DNA of 64,000 nucleotides, taken from Thiomicrospira aerophila AL3 (GTDB lineage Bacteria; Pseudomonadota; Gammaproteobacteria; Thiomicrospirales; Thiomicrospiraceae). The number at the start of each line of letters is the position of its first letter. Positions within the stretch are counted from its first letter, which is position 1. Location of the stretch: contig NZ_CP007030.1 of NCBI RefSeq assembly GCF_000227665.2, forward strand, positions 1,116,001 to 1,180,000, in the 5' to 3' direction. The notes under the pieces are model-generated. The model had not been told where the DNA came from and ran no database searches. It saw nothing but the letters and a program-made list of their open reading frames with translations. Both the position numbers and the translations under genes were made by a program. Positions 28,328-38,833 of this stretch are shown piece after piece.

Positions 28328-28621
28328 TCAGCCTGCACATTGATTCCAGGCCATAAATGAGCCTAGATTAAACACCTTTTTAAATCCATTATCTTTTAAA
28401 TATTGGGTTGCCATTTGCGAACGCGCACCTGAATGACAAAACAAAATCACCGGTAAATCGGGGTTGAGTTCTTTTAAGGAGCGTTCAGCAAACTCATACA
28501 ACGGCATATTCACCGCTTCAGCGATGGCATTCATCCGCAATTCATTAGGTTCACGAACATCCACTAATTGTCCCTGCTCTTCTTTAACGAGACGCTTAGC
28601 GTCCATACATGTAATAAACAT
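28328..28621 (-). CDS. Single-domain rhodanese-like sulfurtransferase
   Basis: A 97-residue rhodanese homology domain with the active-site Cys in the loop CHSGARS and the conserved VDVREPNEL. Such proteins carry persulfide sulfur between enzymes; GlpE and PspE are examples. I take MFITCMDAKRL as the start, which places the ATG just after the pgpA stop and suggests coupling. The partner and physiological donor are unknown. Confidence 0.85.
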   Translation of the reverse strand: MFITCMDAKRLVKEEQGQLVDVREPNELRMNAIAEAVNMPLYEFAERSLKELNPDLPVILFCHSGARSQMATQYLKDNGFKKVFNLGSFMAWNQCAG

Positions 28622-28623
28622 TT

Positions 28624-29118
28624 TTAACTTACCATGAAAAAAATTAACCAAATTGATGCAATAGCCATAACAGCCGCCACCACATCATCAAGCATAATGC
28701 CAAAACCGCCGGAAACATGGCGATCTAACCAACCAATCGGCCAGGGTTTGATAATATCAAACAGCCGAAATAACCCAAACGCTAATAGCCACCATAACCA
28801 GGCCTGGTCTGGCAAAAGCAAGACGACTAACCAAATGCCAACAAACTCGTCCCATACAATCCCACCATGATCATGCACACCCACTAACTCGGCAGCTCGA
28901 CCACAAATCCAGCTACCGGCCACCAGCCCTAAGCCAAATAATAGCCAGGCAACTACGGGCGCATAAACTACCAGTGGGATAAATAACAGCCAACCAAGCA
29001 ACGTTCCCCAGGTTCCCGGGGCTTTGCGAGCTAAACCTGAACCGAAACCAAAACCCAGCATTAATGCCGGGTGTTGACGTAATTCAGTCCAACTTGGCCA
29101 GTGAGTTGGATTCGACAT
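28624..29118 (-). CDS. pgpA: Phosphatidylglycerophosphatase A
   Basis: Dephosphorylates phosphatidylglycerol phosphate to phosphatidylglycerol in the inner membrane. The 164-residue protein has several hydrophobic helices and the conserved GSGLARKAPGTWGTL near residues 25-40, VHDHGGIVWDEFVGIW with its metal-binding acidic residues, and FRLFDIIKPWPIGWLD. A normal length for the family. It lies 11 bases downstream of argG on the same strand and is followed immediately by the rhodanese. Confidence 0.93.
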   Translation of the reverse strand: MSNPTHWPSWTELRQHPALMLGFGFGSGLARKAPGTWGTLLGWLLFIPLVVYAPVVAWLLFGLGLVAGSWICGRAAELVGVHDHGGIVWDEFVGIWLVVLLLPDQAWLWWLLAFGLFRLFDIIKPWPIGWLDRHVSGGFGIMLDDVVAAVMAIASIWLIFFMVS

Positions 29119-29129
29119 CTTGACAAAAA

Positions 29130-30347
29130 TTACTTAGCTTGACGCTTACGCGCTGCAATACGCAAACGCAAGGCATTCAGTTTAATAAAGCCTTCAGCAT
29201 CTTTCTGGTTGTAGGCGCCTTTATCGTCTTCAAAGGTCGCAATCGACTCGTCAAACAAACTATCTGACTCAGACTTGCGACCGACAACAATCACATTACC
29301 TTTATACAACTTTAAACGCACCACACCGTTCACCACTTTTTGTGAATGGTCAATCGCCGCTTGCAGCATTTCACGCTCCGGGCTAAACCAGAAACCGTTA
29401 TAAACCAATTTGGCATAACGTGGCATCAACTCGTCTTTAAGGTGCGCCGCTTCGCGGTCTAAGGTAATCGACTCAATTGCACGATGGGCTTTCAACATAA
29501 TGGTACCGGCCGGTGTTTCATAACAACCGCGCGACTTCATACCCACAAAACGGTTTTCAACCAAATCATCACGACCAATGCCATTCGCGCCACCGATTTT
29601 ATTTAATTCTGCCATAATCGTCGCCGGAGACATGGCTTGACCATTCAACGCCACGATATCGCCTTTTTCATAGGTCAACTCAATATAAGTCGGCTCGCTC
29701 GGCGCATTTTCAGGTGCAACCGACCAACGCCACATGCTCTCTTCTGGTTCAGCCCAAGGATCTTCCAATACCCCGCCTTCATAAGAAATATGTAGCAGAT
29801 TCGCGTCCATTGAATAAGGTGACTTTTTTCCCTTCTTATTTTCAATCGCTATATTGTGCTGTTCAGCATAGGCCATCAATTTTTCACGCGAATTCAAATC
29901 CCACTCACGCCACGGCGCAATCACCTGCACATCCGGCATCAACGCATAGGCGCCCAATTCAAAGCGAACCTGGTCATTGCCTTTACCGGTTGCACCATGC
30001 GAAATCGCATCCGCCTGCACATCCTTCGCAATCTCAACCAAACGCTTGGCAATCAACGGACGCGCAATCGAGGTGCCTAATAAGTATTCACCTTCATAAA
30101 TCGCATTGGCGCGGAACATTGGAAACACAAAATCACGTGCAAACTCTTCACGCAAATCTTCGATAAAAATTTCTTTAATGCCCATCGCTTGGGCTTTCGC
30201 ACGCGCCGGCTCTACTTCTTCACCCTGACCGATATCGGCCGTGAAGGTTACCACTTCACACTGATATTCATCTTGTAACCACTTGGCAATAATGGAGGTA
30301 TCCAAACCACCTGAATAGGCCAACACTACTTTTTTTATTTCTGACAT
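29130..30347 (-). CDS. argG: Argininosuccinate synthase
   Basis: Joins citrulline and aspartate using ATP in arginine synthesis. The ATP pyrophosphatase loop is [10 protein letters not shown] (residues 9-18); other motifs are [36 protein letters not shown] and GCYETPAG. The 405-residue length fits the type I enzyme. It heads a probable argG-pgpA-rhodanese unit; the arginine link to the other two is not functional as far as I can see. Confidence 0.97.
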   Translation of the reverse strand: MSEIKKVVLAYSGGLDTSIIAKWLQDEYQCEVVTFTADIGQGEEVEPARAKAQAMGIKEIFIEDLREEFARDFVFPMFRANAIYEGEYLLGTSIARPLIAKRLVEIAKDVQADAISHGATGKGNDQVRFELGAYALMPDVQVIAPWREWDLNSREKLMAYAEQHNIAIENKKGKKSPYSMDANLLHISYEGGVLEDPWAEPEESMWRWSVAPENAPSEPTYIELTYEKGDIVALNGQAMSPATIMAELNKIGGANGIGRDDLVENRFVGMKSRGCYETPAGTIMLKAHRAIESITLDREAAHLKDELMPRYAKLVYNGFWFSPEREMLQAAIDHSQKVVNGVVRLKLYKGNVIVVGRKSESDSLFDESIATFEDDKGAYNQKDAEGFIKLNALRLRIAARKRQAK

Positions 30348-30495
30348 GCTATTTCCTTTTAAAAATAAAAGCTGCTTTAATGCCCTATCAAACGATAAGT
30401 CGTTTAAAGCAAACCCAACCCTATAAATTTGTGAGATTATACCTTAAAATTAATGTCTTATTGAGTCGAACCCCATGCTTATCAGGAATTACATC

Positions 30496-31759
<1,264 letters not shown>

Positions 31760-31771
31760 AGCGCTGTTGTA

Positions 31772-31808
31772 CTGATTTTTGGGCTCACTTAATTAACCCA
31801 AAAATCAG
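31772..31808. terminator. Bidirectional hairpin between glnB and ntrC
   Basis: A perfect 12-bp inverted repeat, CTGATTTTTGGG and CCCAAAAATCAG, with a 13-base loop, sits between the two converging stop codons. The stems contain the T-run, so termination in both directions is plausible. Confidence 0.6.
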
Positions 31809-31810
31809 CG

Positions 31811-33259
31811 TTACTCCAACCCCAAGGCTTGGCTTTTACGTGTGAGCGTATTACGCCCCCAGCCTAGCAGCTTCGCAGCATTTTGACGATGAAACTGACT
31901 GGCTTGCAACGCCGCTTCAATCAGTACTCGCTCAAACATTGGCTCAGCTTGAGTATGCAAGCCCTCTTGCCCTGATGCCAAAAACTGATCAGCCCACTGG
32001 CGTAATAATATCGGCCAATCCTCGTTATCGTCCCCCGATACCACCTGAGTCGGTCCTTGCCGAAACTCCAAAGGCAAATCTTCCATCCTTACCAACTTAT
32101 CCGGTGCCATGATGGTTAACCAAGTACACAGGCTACGCAACTGCCTAACATTACCCGGCCATGGTAATCTAGATAGAAACACTTCCACGTCTTTATCAAA
32201 GTGCTTTTCTTCTAAACCTAGTGACTTGGCTTCTTTAGACATATAAAACTTTAATAACAAGGGAATATCGTCAGCCCGTTCGCGCAATGCCGGAATTTTG
32301 ATACGAATAATGTTAAGACGATACAGCAAGTCTTCACGAAAGCGCCCCTCACGAACTAACTGTTCCATATTTTGGTGGGTCGCGGCGACAATGCGTACTT
32401 TAGCATGAATAGGATTACGCCCACCGACGCGATAAAAACTGCCATCATTTAACACCCGTAGCAAACGCGTTTGCAGATCGACCGGCATGTCACCAATTTC
32501 ATCAAGAAACAACGTGCCGCCATTCGCTTGTTCAAAACGACCGATACGTTGCGAGTGCGCACCGGTAAAGGCGCCTTTTTCGTGGCCGAATAATTCTGAC
32601 TCTAATAGCTCACGAGGAATCGCGGCGGTATTTAAGGCCACAAAAGGTTGATCAGCACGAGGGCTTAACTCATGCAAAGCCTGCGCGATCAGCTCTTTAC
32701 CGGTACCCGTTTCACCATTAATCAGCACCGTTACATCTAATTGCGACACCCTTCCAATAATCCGAAACACTTCTTGCATAGCCGGAGCACCGCCAATGAT
32801 ATTAAGCGGTTGTTTACTCGATGCAGTAGCACGATGTTTAACCACACGCCCACCCGATAATTGACGCTTAATCGCCCGCTCAATTAAACTTATGGCTTCA
32901 TCAATATCAAAAGGCTTGGGTAGATATTCAAATGCTTTACTTTGGTAAGAGCGTACCGCGGTATTTAAATCAGCATGGGCGGTCATAATAATCACTGGAA
33001 TTTTCGCATCAACCTCATGAACCGCTTCCATAAAGGTCATCCCATCCATATCAGGCATGCGAATATCAGTGACTATCACGGTCGGCGGCGCACTAGACAA
33101 ATGTTTAAGTGCTAAAGTCGGCGAGTCAAACAACTTAACGCGATAAGGCTTATCTTCAAGTGCGGCCTCTAACACCCAACGAATGGACGCATCATCATCA
33201 ACAATCCATACGACCGCTTGATCATGGGTGCTTGCTGGTTGTTGGGTTATTTCAGTCAT
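31811..33259 (-). CDS. ntrC: Nitrogen regulation response regulator NtrC
   Basis: A sigma-54 activator of 482 residues: receiver domain (residues 15-130, phosphorylated D65 in VTDIRMPDMDG), AAA+ domain with Walker A GETGTGKE, the sigma-54 contact loop GAFTGA, and LFLDEIGDMP, then a Fis-type helix-turn-helix at the C-terminus (NAAKLLGWGRNTLTRK). It should turn on nitrogen-assimilation genes when phosphorylated by NtrB. The start codon overlaps the ntrB stop by four bases. Confidence 0.95.
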   Translation of the reverse strand: MTEITQQPASTHDQAVVWIVDDDASIRWVLEAALEDKPYRVKLFDSPTLALKHLSSAPPTVIVTDIRMPDMDGMTFMEAVHEVDAKIPVIIMTAHADLNTAVRSYQSKAFEYLPKPFDIDEAISLIERAIKRQLSGGRVVKHRATASSKQPLNIIGGAPAMQEVFRIIGRVSQLDVTVLINGETGTGKELIAQALHELSPRADQPFVALNTAAIPRELLESELFGHEKGAFTGAHSQRIGRFEQANGGTLFLDEIGDMPVDLQTRLLRVLNDGSFYRVGGRNPIHAKVRIVAATHQNMEQLVREGRFREDLLYRLNIIRIKIPALRERADDIPLLLKFYMSKEAKSLGLEEKHFDKDVEVFLSRLPWPGNVRQLRSLCTWLTIMAPDKLVRMEDLPLEFRQGPTQVVSGDDNEDWPILLRQWADQFLASGQEGLHTQAEPMFERVLIEAALQASQFHRQNAAKLLGWGRNTLTRKSQALGLE

Positions 33260-34317
33260 TCCTGCCCTCTCTCAAACGGTAAATAAACATGGAACACCGT
33301 GTGGCCCGGTTCACTTTCAGCCACAATCAAGCCACCATGTTTTCTAACTATATTTTGTGCAACTGGCAAGCCTAAACCTGTCCCTTCTTTTTTACTGCTC
33401 ACCATCGGGTAAAAAATCGAATCAAATACCTCTTTAGGAATGCCGCTACCCTCGTCATGAATACTGATAACCGCTACTATAGGATAGGTTTGCGTACCTA
33501 AGGTAAATTTTCGTTCCACACGTGTGCGTATCGTGATTAAACCTTGCAACCCATCCATAGCTTGCACCGCATTGCGCAACAAATTCATAAACGCCTGTAC
33601 CATGGCCTCACTGTCCATCAAAATCTCTGGAATAGAAGGGTCATAATCAAGCATTAACTCGACACCCGCTGGAAACTCCGGCTTTATAACGGTAATAACA
33701 TGGCGAATAATCTCGTGAATATTCTCAGGCGTTTTAATGGCTGACTGTTTTGGACCAAGCATAGAATCAACCAAATTTCTTAAGCGAATCACCTCCTTAG
33801 CAATAACATCTAAGAAGGTTTGTGAGCGGGTATCCTGCTGTAAACGCTTTTGTAACAACTGGGTCGCACCATAGATGCCAGCCAAGGGATTTTTCACTTC
33901 ATGGGCGAGCGTCTTAACCAACAAATTACCCGCTTCATATTGGTGCCAGCGCTCATCTTCTTCAACAATTCGATGATGGCGTTCCGTATTAAACAATTCA
34001 ATTAACCAGCCCTGCTGCCCAACCAATTCATAGTTTGACAAAGTAGCACTAACTCGCACGCGGGTTAAATCAGGCAATTGTAGCTGGTATTCATGTACGG
34101 TTAAGCGCTGTTCACCAAAATTAGTTAAATCATCTAGCAGGCCTGGTAACAATACTTGCCAGGGAGACCCGACTATTCTGCGAGTACTCACCTGCAATAG
34201 TTCGCCGGCAGACATATTGATGTATCCAACTTTCTGAGATGCATCCACCCAGATAACCGATGTAGCTAAACCATCAAGCAATTCTTGCCAGTAGAACGGC
34301 GCACTATGATCCGTCAT
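33256..34317 (-). CDS. ntrB: Nitrogen regulation sensor kinase NtrB
   Basis: A cytosolic histidine kinase of 353 residues. An N-terminal PAS domain (about 10-115) is followed by the phosphorylated His in TLAHEVKNPLAGI (H139), the N-box NLLRNAVQAMD, and the G-boxes DEGSGIP and KKEGTGLGLPVAQNI. PII controls its kinase/phosphatase balance. It precedes ntrC with a four-base overlap and overlaps the end of the MntR-like gene by 14 bases, so transcription of metal and nitrogen regulators may be linked. Confidence 0.94.
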   Translation of the reverse strand: MTDHSAPFYWQELLDGLATSVIWVDASQKVGYINMSAGELLQVSTRRIVGSPWQVLLPGLLDDLTNFGEQRLTVHEYQLQLPDLTRVRVSATLSNYELVGQQGWLIELFNTERHHRIVEEDERWHQYEAGNLLVKTLAHEVKNPLAGIYGATQLLQKRLQQDTRSQTFLDVIAKEVIRLRNLVDSMLGPKQSAIKTPENIHEIIRHVITVIKPEFPAGVELMLDYDPSIPEILMDSEAMVQAFMNLLRNAVQAMDGLQGLITIRTRVERKFTLGTQTYPIVAVISIHDEGSGIPKEVFDSIFYPMVSSKKEGTGLGLPVAQNIVRKHGGLIVAESEPGHTVFHVYLPFERGQE

Positions 34318-34981
34318 AATTCAATTCAACCATCAAGGCTTGGGCAATTCGATAATCCAGCGCATGGAGTTGATCGCCAATTTGCAACATAATCGGCCCT
34401 TTGAAGGGCGCTTTCGACTTCACTAATAAGGTTTCCCCCATCGCTAAGCCAATACTGGTTAAATAACGCAACTCCTCTGGCGAACGGTTTTTAATTCGAG
34501 CTAATTTAACCTGCTCACCCTCTGCCACATCGATTAAAGCTTTTACTGCCTGTTCACTCATCACACCATCTTGATCTGGAATTGGCGAGCCATGTGGATC
34601 ATGGGTCGGACGCCCCAAGGCTTCCCACATGGAATCGACCAACTTATCGGAAACGGCATGTTCTAGGACTTCAGCCTCTTCGTCAACTTCATCCCAGGCA
34701 TAATTCAAACGCTCGACTAAATACTGCTCAATAACGCGATGACGCCGAATCATTTGCAATGCCACTTGGCGACCAGACTCTGTCAGTGCAACACCGTAAT
34801 AAGGCTCATAACTCACAAATCCTTGATCGGATAGTTTTTTTATCATATTGGATACAGACGCTTGCGCAACATTTAAGCGTGCAGCAATGGCAGAGGTATG
34901 CACCCCTTTGTCTGTTTGAGTGGGGTCCTCTAACTTATAGATACACTTTAAATAATCTTCAATGGCCTTTGATGCCGACAT
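34304..34981 (-). CDS. DtxR/MntR-family metal-dependent repressor
   Basis: A 225-residue regulator with an N-terminal winged helix (about 1-70, TSAIAARLNVAQASVSNMIKKL), a dimerisation and metal-binding region (MIRRHRVIEQYLVE and EEAEVLEHAVSD) and a C-terminal FeoA/SH3-like domain (about 150-225). The helix-1 sequence EDYLKCIY has Asp9 where Mn-specific MntR has Asp8 and iron-type DtxR has Met, favouring manganese; but Lys12 replaces the MntR Glu11. Divergent from a metal ABC importer it probably represses. A TTG seven codons upstream is an alternative start. Confidence 0.85.
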   Translation of the reverse strand: MSASKAIEDYLKCIYKLEDPTQTDKGVHTSAIAARLNVAQASVSNMIKKLSDQGFVSYEPYYGVALTESGRQVALQMIRRHRVIEQYLVERLNYAWDEVDEEAEVLEHAVSDKLVDSMWEALGRPTHDPHGSPIPDQDGVMSEQAVKALIDVAEGEQVKLARIKNRSPEELRYLTSIGLAMGETLLVKSKAPFKGPIMLQIGDQLHALDYRIAQALMVELNYDGS

Positions 34982-35045
34982 AACTGTTTTCTCTATTGAC
35001 AAACACAGCCTTATTTTGCCCTATTTTGACGCAAAAATCCCCAGA

Positions 35046-35103
35046 TTAGACGATATATTTTTAACAAAATCAGCTAGACCCTAAAAAGAACTTAGGCTAG
35101 ACT
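35046..35103. promoter_or_regulatory. Candidate metal-repressor operator region
   Basis: The short space between the repressor and the transporter contains TTAGAC (35046), CTAGAC (about 35072) and TTAGGCTAGACTAA (about 35092-35105). The last is an imperfect TTAG-N6-CTAA dyad, similar in style to DtxR/MntR boxes. It ends just before the transporter start, where binding would block it. Confidence 0.4.
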
Positions 35104-35110
35104 AATCTTT

Positions 35111-36058
35111 ATGGAAAGCTTTTCACAAACAACGACTTCTGTCATCCGTAACTTCAGCAAATGGCCCACACTCATTTTAAGTGTCATGCTTTTTGTTTTT
35201 GTTTCTTTTACATCGGCACAAGCTGCTCACTCTAAACCCCTCGTGGTGAGTAGCACCACCATGATTACGGATCTCGTTAACCAAATTGGCGCCGACCTAA
35301 TTGAATCCAAAGGTTTAATGGGGCCTGGAATAGACCCACATTACTACCGAGCCACCTTTAATGATATGCGCCTATTACGCCGTGCCGACTTGGTTTTTTA
35401 TAATGGCTTAGGTTTAGAAGGCCGAATGGCACAGGTTTTTTACAATCTAAGTGCACTCAAACCCACTGTTGCGTTAGGTGAACAACTTGATCCCCAACAA
35501 CTCTTAGTTATCAACGGGGTGGTTGATCCACATATTTGGCTCAGCGTGCCCCTTTGGCATAAGGTAGCTGAAGAGGTCAAAACCCAACTGATTGCACACT
35601 TTCCTGAACATCAATTTACCTTTGAACAAAATTTCGCCAAGCTTGCGGGTGAATTAAATGAACTGCATGACTGGGTGTTAAATGAAGTAGCTCAATTACC
35701 TGATGAGCGGCGCAAATTAGTAACGGCACATGATGCATTCGGTTATTATGGACAAACCTATGATCTAGAAGTGATTGCTATTCAAGGACTCAATACCGAA
35801 GTTGAGTTTGGTTTGGCTGCATTACAACGAGTTAAGCAAATTGTCACTGAATATCACATACCCGCGGTATTTGCTGAAAGCACCTTACCCACTCGCTCAG
35901 TTAACGCACTGATCAATGGCCTTGCCGCTGAAGGCTATCAACTTAAACTGGGGGGTGAGTTATTGTCCGATGCGCTAGCTGTGGCTGGCCAACCTGGCGA
36001 TACCTACCAATCGATGATTAGATACAATACCCTCACCATTATTGATGCATTAAGATGA
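35111..36058 (+). CDS. Mn/Zn-type ABC importer, substrate-binding protein (TroA/ZnuA family)
   Basis: A 315-residue periplasmic protein with a signal peptide (about 1-38, AQA). The four metal ligands line up as H77 (GIDPHYY), H141 (VDPHIW), H207 (TAHDAFGYY) and D287 (LLSDAL), the His-His-His-Asp set of TroA rather than the His-His-Glu-Asp set of PsaA/MntC. There is no His-rich loop of the ZnuA type. Manganese is favoured by the adjacent MntR-like repressor, but zinc cannot be excluded. First gene of a four-gene operon with overlapping stops and starts. Confidence 0.9.
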   Translation: MESFSQTTTSVIRNFSKWPTLILSVMLFVFVSFTSAQAAHSKPLVVSSTTMITDLVNQIGADLIESKGLMGPGIDPHYYRATFNDMRLLRRADLVFYNGLGLEGRMAQVFYNLSALKPTVALGEQLDPQQLLVINGVVDPHIWLSVPLWHKVAEEVKTQLIAHFPEHQFTFEQNFAKLAGELNELHDWVLNEVAQLPDERRKLVTAHDAFGYYGQTYDLEVIAIQGLNTEVEFGLAALQRVKQIVTEYHIPAVFAESTLPTRSVNALINGLAAEGYQLKLGGELLSDALAVAGQPGDTYQSMIRYNTLTIIDALR

Positions 36059-36816
36059 ATACTGATAAAGCAGCAGTCCTGCTAAATTTACAAAACTATA
36101 GCGTTAGGCTGAATCAAAAAACTATCTTAGCCCCCATGTCCTTGAGCCTACCTGGGCAACAAAAAATCGCGGTTATTGGTCCAAATGGTGCCGGTAAATC
36201 AACACTCTTAAAGGCTTTGATGGGATTGATTCCTAGCCAAGGGCAAGCGCTGTTTTGGGGGCAACCTTTAGCCAAAATCCAACCACGAATCGCTTACGTA
36301 CCTCAACGCGAAGAAGTGGATTGGAATTTTCCAATTAATGCTTATGATCTCGTCTTAATGGGGCGCCAAGGCCAGCTCAAGTTCTGGCAACGTCCGACAC
36401 CCCATGACCACCAGCTAGTCGCCGAAAACATTGAGCGCGTTGGCCTATCCCACTTGATAAAAGAACCGATCAGTCATTTATCCGGCGGTCAAAAACAGCG
36501 CTTATTCGTTGCGCGCGCATTATGCCAACAAGCCGACCTCCTCCTGATGGATGAGCCTTTTGCCGGTGTCGATCAAGTCAGTGAAAATATTATCTTTGCC
36601 TTGTTTGATGAACTGATCGCACAGGGTAAAACGATTATCTGTGTACACCATGACCTGGCTCGCATCCCTAGTCACTTTGACTGGGTCGTGCAACTTAATC
36701 AGGGATTGGTTGCGTCAGGCTCGGTGAGTGAAAGTTTTAACCCAACCAATCTTGCCAAAACCTTTCCGCACTTTTGGCCAGACTTTAACGCCACAACACA
36801 GCCAGCCGCAAGATGA
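36055..36816 (+). CDS. Metal ABC importer, ATPase
   Basis: A 253-residue ABC protein with Walker A GPNGAGKST, signature LSGGQKQR, Walker B LLLMDEPFAGVD and the switch His in ICVHHDLARI. YVPQREEVDWNFPI is typical of the Mn/Zn subgroup. It energises the import of the metal with the two permeases that follow. The start overlaps the binding-protein stop by four bases (ATGA). Confidence 0.95.
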   Translation: MNTDKAAVLLNLQNYSVRLNQKTILAPMSLSLPGQQKIAVIGPNGAGKSTLLKALMGLIPSQGQALFWGQPLAKIQPRIAYVPQREEVDWNFPINAYDLVLMGRQGQLKFWQRPTPHDHQLVAENIERVGLSHLIKEPISHLSGGQKQRLFVARALCQQADLLLMDEPFAGVDQVSENIIFALFDELIAQGKTIICVHHDLARIPSHFDWVVQLNQGLVASGSVSESFNPTNLAKTFPHFWPDFNATTQPAAR

Positions 36817-37673
36817 CCAGTCTAGTGCTCAACGCCAATTTACTCTGGGTCATGTTCGGCACGCTGTTACTTGGTGTCACCGCCGCTGCGATTGGCGGCC
36901 TTGCGGTATTGCGCGCACGCGCGTTAATTGGTGATGTATTAGCCCATGCCGCCATCCCAGGCGTGATGATGGGCGTTATACTGATGGGCAGTTTGTCACC
37001 ACTACTATTGGTGGTGTTTGCACTATTTACCGGTATGCTAGCCTATCACCTGATTCACACCCTTACCCAACACACAAAATTACGCTCAGATACCGCGATG
37101 GCCATCATCCTTGCCACCTTCTTTGCACTGGGGATGTTATTACTCTCCTACATTCAAGCGCAACACTGGCCCAATACCGCTGGACTTGATCGTATTTTAT
37201 TTGGTCAGGCGGCGGCGATTACCCGTGCAGAATTGCTCCAACTCCTTGCACTTTCATTGTTTACCCTGCTCTATCTGGTGATTTTTTTCCCACGTCTCAA
37301 GTTAATTTTATTCAATCCGAATTATGCCAAAAGTCTTGGCATGCCCGTGGCACGTGAAGAGTTTTTATTCGCCCTAGTATTGGTGATGGTGGTCGTGGTA
37401 GGTATGCACATTGTCGGCGCGATTCTGATGGCAGGCGCACTGCTGATTCCGATTACCATTATGCGCTTATGGCCACTTGGACTCGGACTGATGCTCAGCC
37501 TAGCGGCCATGCTAGCCGCCATCGCTGCGGTCAGCAGTAGTCTTCTCTCGCTCTGGGTAGAGCAAAGTCCAACAGGCCCTTGGATGATTGTGATACTCGG
37601 TGTTTTTTTTATCCTATCTTGGCTGAGTTATCAGGCTTATCAGCGTCTCGCCCGGAGCGCTAACCATGTATGA
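36813..37673 (+). CDS. Metal ABC importer, permease 1 (ABC-3 family)
   Basis: A 286-residue membrane protein with about nine hydrophobic helices. ABC-3 family features include ALIGDVLAHAAIPGVMMG near the N-terminus and MHIVGAILMAGALLIP. Four-base overlap with the ATPase gene upstream and eight-base overlap with the second permease, so it forms a heterodimeric channel with the next product. Confidence 0.93.
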   Translation: MTSLVLNANLLWVMFGTLLLGVTAAAIGGLAVLRARALIGDVLAHAAIPGVMMGVILMGSLSPLLLVVFALFTGMLAYHLIHTLTQHTKLRSDTAMAIILATFFALGMLLLSYIQAQHWPNTAGLDRILFGQAAAITRAELLQLLALSLFTLLYLVIFFPRLKLILFNPNYAKSLGMPVAREEFLFALVLVMVVVVGMHIVGAILMAGALLIPITIMRLWPLGLGLMLSLAAMLAAIAAVSSSLLSLWVEQSPTGPWMIVILGVFFILSWLSYQAYQRLARSANHV

Positions 37674-38589
37674 GCTATGGATTGTCATTACCGCGGCTTT
37701 GACCGCCGTGAGTTGTGCGCTAGTAGGTAGCTTACTCATACTTCGTCGCATGGCGATGCTTGGCGATGCCATCAGCCATTCAGTACTATTAGGTATTGTC
37801 ATCAGTTACCTCCTATTTGATACCCTAGCGCTGCCTGCATTACTATTAGGGGCATTATTCGCAGGCCTGCTGACCGCCTGGTTGAGTACAGCAATCAGTC
37901 AACGGTCGATCATCCAGCCCGATGCCAGCTTGGGCTTGGTGTTTATTTGGATGTTTGCGCTGGCCCTGGTCTTAATCGCCCTGTTTGCTGATCGAGTCCA
38001 CCTTGATCACCACCATGTCGTTTTTGGTGAAATGGCCTTTTTACCTTTTGAACGCTGGCGCTGGTTAGACTACGACTTAGGTCCTCGCGCATTTTGGATT
38101 GCACTGGCACTATTTGGATTAAATCTGAGCCTACTGATACTCGCATTTGATCGCTTGCAACTGACCAGTTTTGCGCCCGGTTTTGCGATAAGCCTTGGCG
38201 TGAGCGTTGGGTTTTGGCACTACTTATTGGTCAGTTTAGTATCGGTGACGGCAGTGGCGGCATTTGATTTAATGGGATCAATTCTGGTGGTCGCATTTTT
38301 AGTTATTCCAGGCGCAACAGCTTATTTGATTAGTCAACGACTCAAACCACTGCTATGGCTGGCCAGTGTCTATGCCATTGCCGCGGTTATCTTAGGATTT
38401 GGTTTAGCCTGGTGGCTAGACACCGCTCTATCGGCGGCCATGGCCTTTATGAGCGGTTTATTATTCGTATTGACCCTGCTTATCCAACGCATTCGGCAGG
38501 TACAACAATCCAAACTACCGCATCATTTTAGCTTGAATCAACTCGATGCTGGGGAAGCTAAACACATACATCACCGCAAACACGACTAA
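37666..38589 (+). CDS. Metal ABC importer, permease 2 (ABC-3 family)
   Basis: A 307-residue ABC-3 permease paralogous to the preceding gene: MLGDAISHSVLLGIVISY and FDLMGSILVVAFLVIPGATAYL are its versions of the family motifs. The cytosolic tail (HHFSLNQ then HIHHRKHD) is His-rich, a possible metal-sensing or storage tail. The last 75 bases overlap a small membrane-protein gene on the other strand. Confidence 0.93.
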   Translation: MYELWIVITAALTAVSCALVGSLLILRRMAMLGDAISHSVLLGIVISYLLFDTLALPALLLGALFAGLLTAWLSTAISQRSIIQPDASLGLVFIWMFALALVLIALFADRVHLDHHHVVFGEMAFLPFERWRWLDYDLGPRAFWIALALFGLNLSLLILAFDRLQLTSFAPGFAISLGVSVGFWHYLLVSLVSVTAVAAFDLMGSILVVAFLVIPGATAYLISQRLKPLLWLASVYAIAAVILGFGLAWWLDTALSAAMAFMSGLLFVLTLLIQRIRQVQQSKLPHHFSLNQLDAGEAKHIHHRKHD

Positions 38590-38769
38590 AAACACCAAGC
38601 GTAACGCTCCGGTTAAGCGCAATACAGGGTGACTCACAATAATAAACGCAACGGCGCTCACTAGCGCACTCCAAGCCAACAAAGTGAGGGCGACTAAACC
38701 GGCAAAGGCACCCAAGCCCATCATGTAATAATGCCAGGTAAATTTTGGTTTTGGCGTATGGCTCGACAT
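38515..38769 (-). CDS. Small two- or three-helix membrane protein, function unknown
   Basis: An 84-residue protein with two or three hydrophobic stretches (about residues 14-45 and 53-72) and a basic C-terminus. GGGAG lies 5 bases before the ATG, supporting real translation. I do not recognise a family. Its 3' end lies inside the permease gene on the opposite strand for 75 bases, so one of the two reading frames is constrained by the other. Confidence 0.6.
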   Translation of the reverse strand: MSSHTPKPKFTWHYYMMGLGAFAGLVALTLLAWSALVSAVAFIIVSHPVLRLTGALRLVFLVVFAVMYVFSFPSIELIQAKMMR

Positions 38770-38833
38770 TGTAACTCCCTGTCTAGATGTTTAAACTAGC
38801 GCCTATTGTAAAACATTCATTAAGGAACCAGCG

